Source: Rhabdornis inornatus (Eukaryota; Chordata; Aves; Passeriformes; Rhabdornithidae). Taken from it: a stretch of 64,000 nucleotides of DNA. Within the stretch, counting starts at the first letter, position 1. Every line of letters starts with the position of its first letter. Below the pieces are notes generated by a model. It saw nothing but the letters and a program-made list of their open reading frames with translations. It was not told the DNA's origin and ran no database searches. The stretch covers positions 589,187-653,186 of the forward strand of contig VWZS01003779.1 of the NCBI GenBank assembly GCA_013397075.1, written 5' to 3'. The translations under genes were made by a program, and so were the position numbers. Below, in pieces: positions 61,601 to 64,000 of this stretch.

Positions 61601-62504
61601 CCTTGGAAAGCTTAAGTCATGTTTTAGGTTAAAGAGCTTTGCTGCAGCTCAAGACACCATGGTCAGCTGTAGGTCAGACATCTGTTTAAACCCTCTAAGT
61701 TCTGGCAGGCAGATCAGATATTCTGCTGAGACCTCTTTTCCCTGAATGTCCTAGTCCAGACACAAGGAAGGAATGATAGGATAGATGCTGATGCTGTAAA
61801 TCACAGAACTTTTACAGGCACTAATAGGTCACTTAAATTTAGGATAGCAAAGGAGCTGTTACATGTTTTGTACTCTTAAAAATCATTTCACTTTCTTCAG
61901 TGATTTGTTTTTTAAGTTAAGCATTATGATTCTTTCAGACCTGCATGTTATATGAATATGCAGATACAAAATTAAATGTGTGCATTCCATTTTTCAAGTA
62001 TTAATTTGCTTCCCTAGACACTGACAGTTGGTTCTGCTTTTTTTACTTTTGGGTTTTTCTTCCTACATAATTTATCAGTTGACTGCTTGACCTCTTCTCT
62101 GCTTCACTCAATATCCCTTTACCTCTCATTTTTCTTAGTAACTGGTTTGTCTATTGTGTGAAATGTTTGTTAGATGTTACCTCATCCCTCCTTTAAACGT
62201 GCCTTGGAAATAGCAAAGGTCTTTTTGCTAGAGGGGATATTCTCCTGTGGGGAAAGATAACTCAAACGTTTCAACTGCAGAAAGCTGAAAGGTTGAGAGA
62301 GACTTTTCACTGCTCTCCTGCTTTCTGTGATCAAATCCTGAGGGGTTTTGTAAGGAAAACTTCCATGAGGAGGAGGAATACACTACAAATTTGTATGTAG
62401 TAAAATCTTAGTAGGAAACCTGAGACACTGTGTATTTCCTCCTGCAAGCACTTTTGTTGTATCAAGGCTGAAAACAAAATAAGACTTTCATGGTTTTTTG
62501 ACAG
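58645..62504 (+). other. ADAM12 intron (3.9 kb)
   Basis: This phase-0 intron starts gtaggt and ends tttttgacag. The stretch 58860-59600 is AT-rich. The stretch 60160-60720 is more GC-rich, with overlapping short frames on both strands that resemble no protein I know. No transposable element was recognised. Confidence 0.88.
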
Positions 62505-62570
62505 TACAAGAGGGAGACTCTGAAGACAACGAAGTACGTGGAGCTTGTTATTGTGGCAGATAATCGTGAG
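62505..62570 (+). CDS. ADAM12: ADAM12 coding exon (probably exon 7), furin site and start of metalloprotease domain
   Basis: This is a 66-nt exon with acceptor tttttgacag ending at 62504 and donor gtaagg at 62571. It is in phase 0 at both ends and has 22 codons: YKRETLKTTK, then YVELVIVADNRE. With the last Arg of the previous exon it gives R-Y-K-R, a proprotein-convertase (furin) site equivalent to R-H-K-R in human ADAM12. Cleavage after this site in the trans-Golgi would release the prodomain. The YVELVIVADN stretch is the first beta strand of the reprolysin (M12B) metalloprotease fold and is almost identical to the mammalian sequence. Confidence 0.97.
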
Positions 62571-63328
62571 GTAAGGAACTGCAAAATAAAAACTTATGTG
62601 AGCAGGGAAGGGGCAGCTCAGTTCAGTTACCATGGTGCTGCAAATAAGGTGCTTCAGTCAATAATATGATGGTTTTCTGAGGTAAATCATCCTCTTTAAT
62701 TAGGGCTGAGCAAGGGAAGGAATTATTAAGATAGGACAAGAGTGATACTCAGCTGCTAAATTTCTTGCAGTACTTCAGAAGGAGTTTGACTCTGAAATAA
62801 CTGTCAGTATGGAAGAAGAGGCAAATATTCATTCCTTCAGCAAGTGAAGTCCTCACTGCCATTCACTGTGCCCTCAGTGGGGCTGTCAGTGCTGCCTTCC
62901 TGATGGGTTGCAAAGGGAGCTTCAAAGTACCCAGCACAGGCTGGAAAAATGTTCCAGTGAGCTGAATGGCAAAGATTGGAACCTTGGCTTGAGTTGCTGC
63001 CTTTTTTTTGGTCTCATTAAACACTGCTACTTAGAGAATTGTAATCACTCTTTGCAAGATCTGCTAAGAGAAGAACTTTTTCCCAAAACATCAGTCCTGA
63101 AAAGACCCCTATGGAGCACTTGGAGATCCTAAAATCTTTTCCTGAGGACCAAAATCCTGTCCCAGACTCTGTGCTTCTTTTGGGGCAGACTGTGGTCCTG
63201 TGAATCCAGCAGGAGTCTGCTGGTGGATTTTGGCTGCACCCCAATTCCCAAACATCTCTGATGTGCTGGCTCTTGGGGGGAAACTGTGACATTTGTGCTG
63301 CTGGTGCATTGATCCTTTACATTCCAAG
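62571..63328 (+). other. ADAM12 intron (0.76 kb)
   Basis: This is the shortest intron in the window. It is phase 0, with donor gtaagg and acceptor attccaag. It contains no recognised repeat. Confidence 0.92.
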
Positions 63329-63400
63329 TTTCAGAGACAAGGCAAAGATGTGGAAAAAATTAAGCAGAGGCTGATAGAAATTGCGAACTACGTTGACAAG
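63329..63400 (+). CDS. ADAM12: ADAM12 coding exon (probably exon 8), metalloprotease domain
   Basis: This is a 72-nt exon in phase 0 at both ends, with 24 codons: FQRQGKDVEK, then IKQRLIEIANYVDK. The donor is gtaaga at 63401. The acceptor is attccaag ending at 63328, an AAG with a weak pyrimidine tract. It is the least ideal acceptor of the five, but homology to the mammalian EFQRQGKDLEKVKQRLIEI stretch fixes it. This is the first helix of the metalloprotease domain. The next exon, expected to begin with F-Y-R-P-L, is not within the remaining 600 bp, so the catalytic HExxH motif, disintegrin, Cys-rich, EGF-like and transmembrane parts lie to the right of the window. Confidence 0.96.
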
Positions 63401-64000
63401 GTAAGAACATGGGGATTGTTTCCCTTTTCCCAACCTTACCACACTTTCTGAAGAATGCTGGAGGAGCTAACCCTGCAGCTTTCCTGGTACTCCAATATCT
63501 CAGAGCAAAGCTCCTCTCCAGCCAGGAAAAGCAAATTTAAACCTTTCATTTGCCTTTTGATACATGAAGCCATGAGCTCTGCTCTGCTCTATATGACATG
63601 TAAAGATCTGTTCCTGAGAAAAAGCCCAATTTAGCCCTAGGATTTTATTCACCAGGGAAGAGGGTGGGAATAATCACCTACAGCACAGCCTGTAGAAAAA
63701 GGAGGATTATTTTTAGGAGAAATTTGGAGAACAAAGTCATTTGCAGCAATGAGGGAAGAAGGCCCAGTTGTAAGGCCAACAAAGGTCTGTGAAAACACAG
63801 TTAATAAGATGTGTAATCCAAGGAAGATGGCAGAATTAAAAATAAGGAAGCAGAGTTGATGGCTGAGTGAGAGCAGTAAGAGGGAGACATACACTGGATT
63901 TCTTTGGTCTTGAAATAATTCCTTGACAGTAAACAGTAAAGGCTAAGAGTCCTCTAGAGTGGTTTTTGAACAAATTAGAGTTTCTTTGTGTTGGGCTGTA
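63401..64000 (+). other. start of next ADAM12 intron, cut by window edge
   Basis: The donor gtaaga is followed by 600 bp of purine-rich intronic sequence. No further exon is seen before the end of the window. Confidence 0.85.

Noticed and set aside
1..64000. tRNA, rRNA, CRISPR arrays, bacterial operons or insertion sequences
   Set aside because: None seen. Split exons, CR1s and LTRs mark this as vertebrate nuclear DNA.

Overview
The window is vertebrate nuclear DNA, almost certainly from a bird. Split, AT-leaning, CpG-poor sequence carries at least fifteen fragments of avian CR1 LINEs, many with the typical 3' end (a 'ggtcccttccaac' block followed by 'attctatg/attctgtg' motifs), plus LTRs of endogenous retroviruses. 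The CR1 subtype looks more like Neoaves (perhaps a songbird) than chicken, but that is a tentative reading from memory of the families.

The only gene I can support is a disintegrin-metalloprotease on the + strand, recognised as ADAM12. Five consecutive coding exons lie at 43780-43858, 47861-47937, 58461-58644, 62505-62570 and 63329-63400. All have gt/ag junctions and consistent phases. Together they encode about 159 residues: the C-terminal two thirds of the prodomain, with the cysteine-switch Cys, a furin site (R-Y-K-R) split by an intron, and the start of the metalloprotease domain. By analogy with the mammalian gene they are exons 4-8. I did not find exons 1-3 (signal peptide and start of prodomain). 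Bases 1-43779 are therefore best read as the preceding large intron, although this is inference. The catalytic HExxH exon and everything after it lie beyond the right edge.

Layout: 1-9737, intronic sequence with CR1 fragments at 4.4, 5.3, 7.2 and 8.5 kb. 9738-10985, two adjacent minisatellites: one with a ~25-bp unit that resembles a 3' splice site, and five exact-length 72-bp units open on both strands. 13.4-14.5 kb, two CR1s, one split by a solo LTR. 14.5-43.8 kb, long unremarkable intronic DNA with a diverged duplicated segment (19.5/20.05 kb), a likely ERVL-type LTR stub (29.0 kb), A-rich tracts and several CR1s. 43.8-64 kb, the exon-bearing part. Here a second solo LTR ends 78 bp before one exon and a CR1 begins about 80 bp after it. 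The same region holds an ancient L3/CR1-like element, a GGAYA microsatellite and a 59-bp triplication upstream of the third exon.

There are no RNA genes, CRISPR arrays or operons, and I see no sign of a second protein-coding gene. Most long open frames are chance or lie in repeats. No wholly new system is evident. The points most worth a second look are the exon boxed in by transposons, the apparent loss of the alternative donor that gives the human 'VIL' isoform, and the acceptor-like minisatellite.
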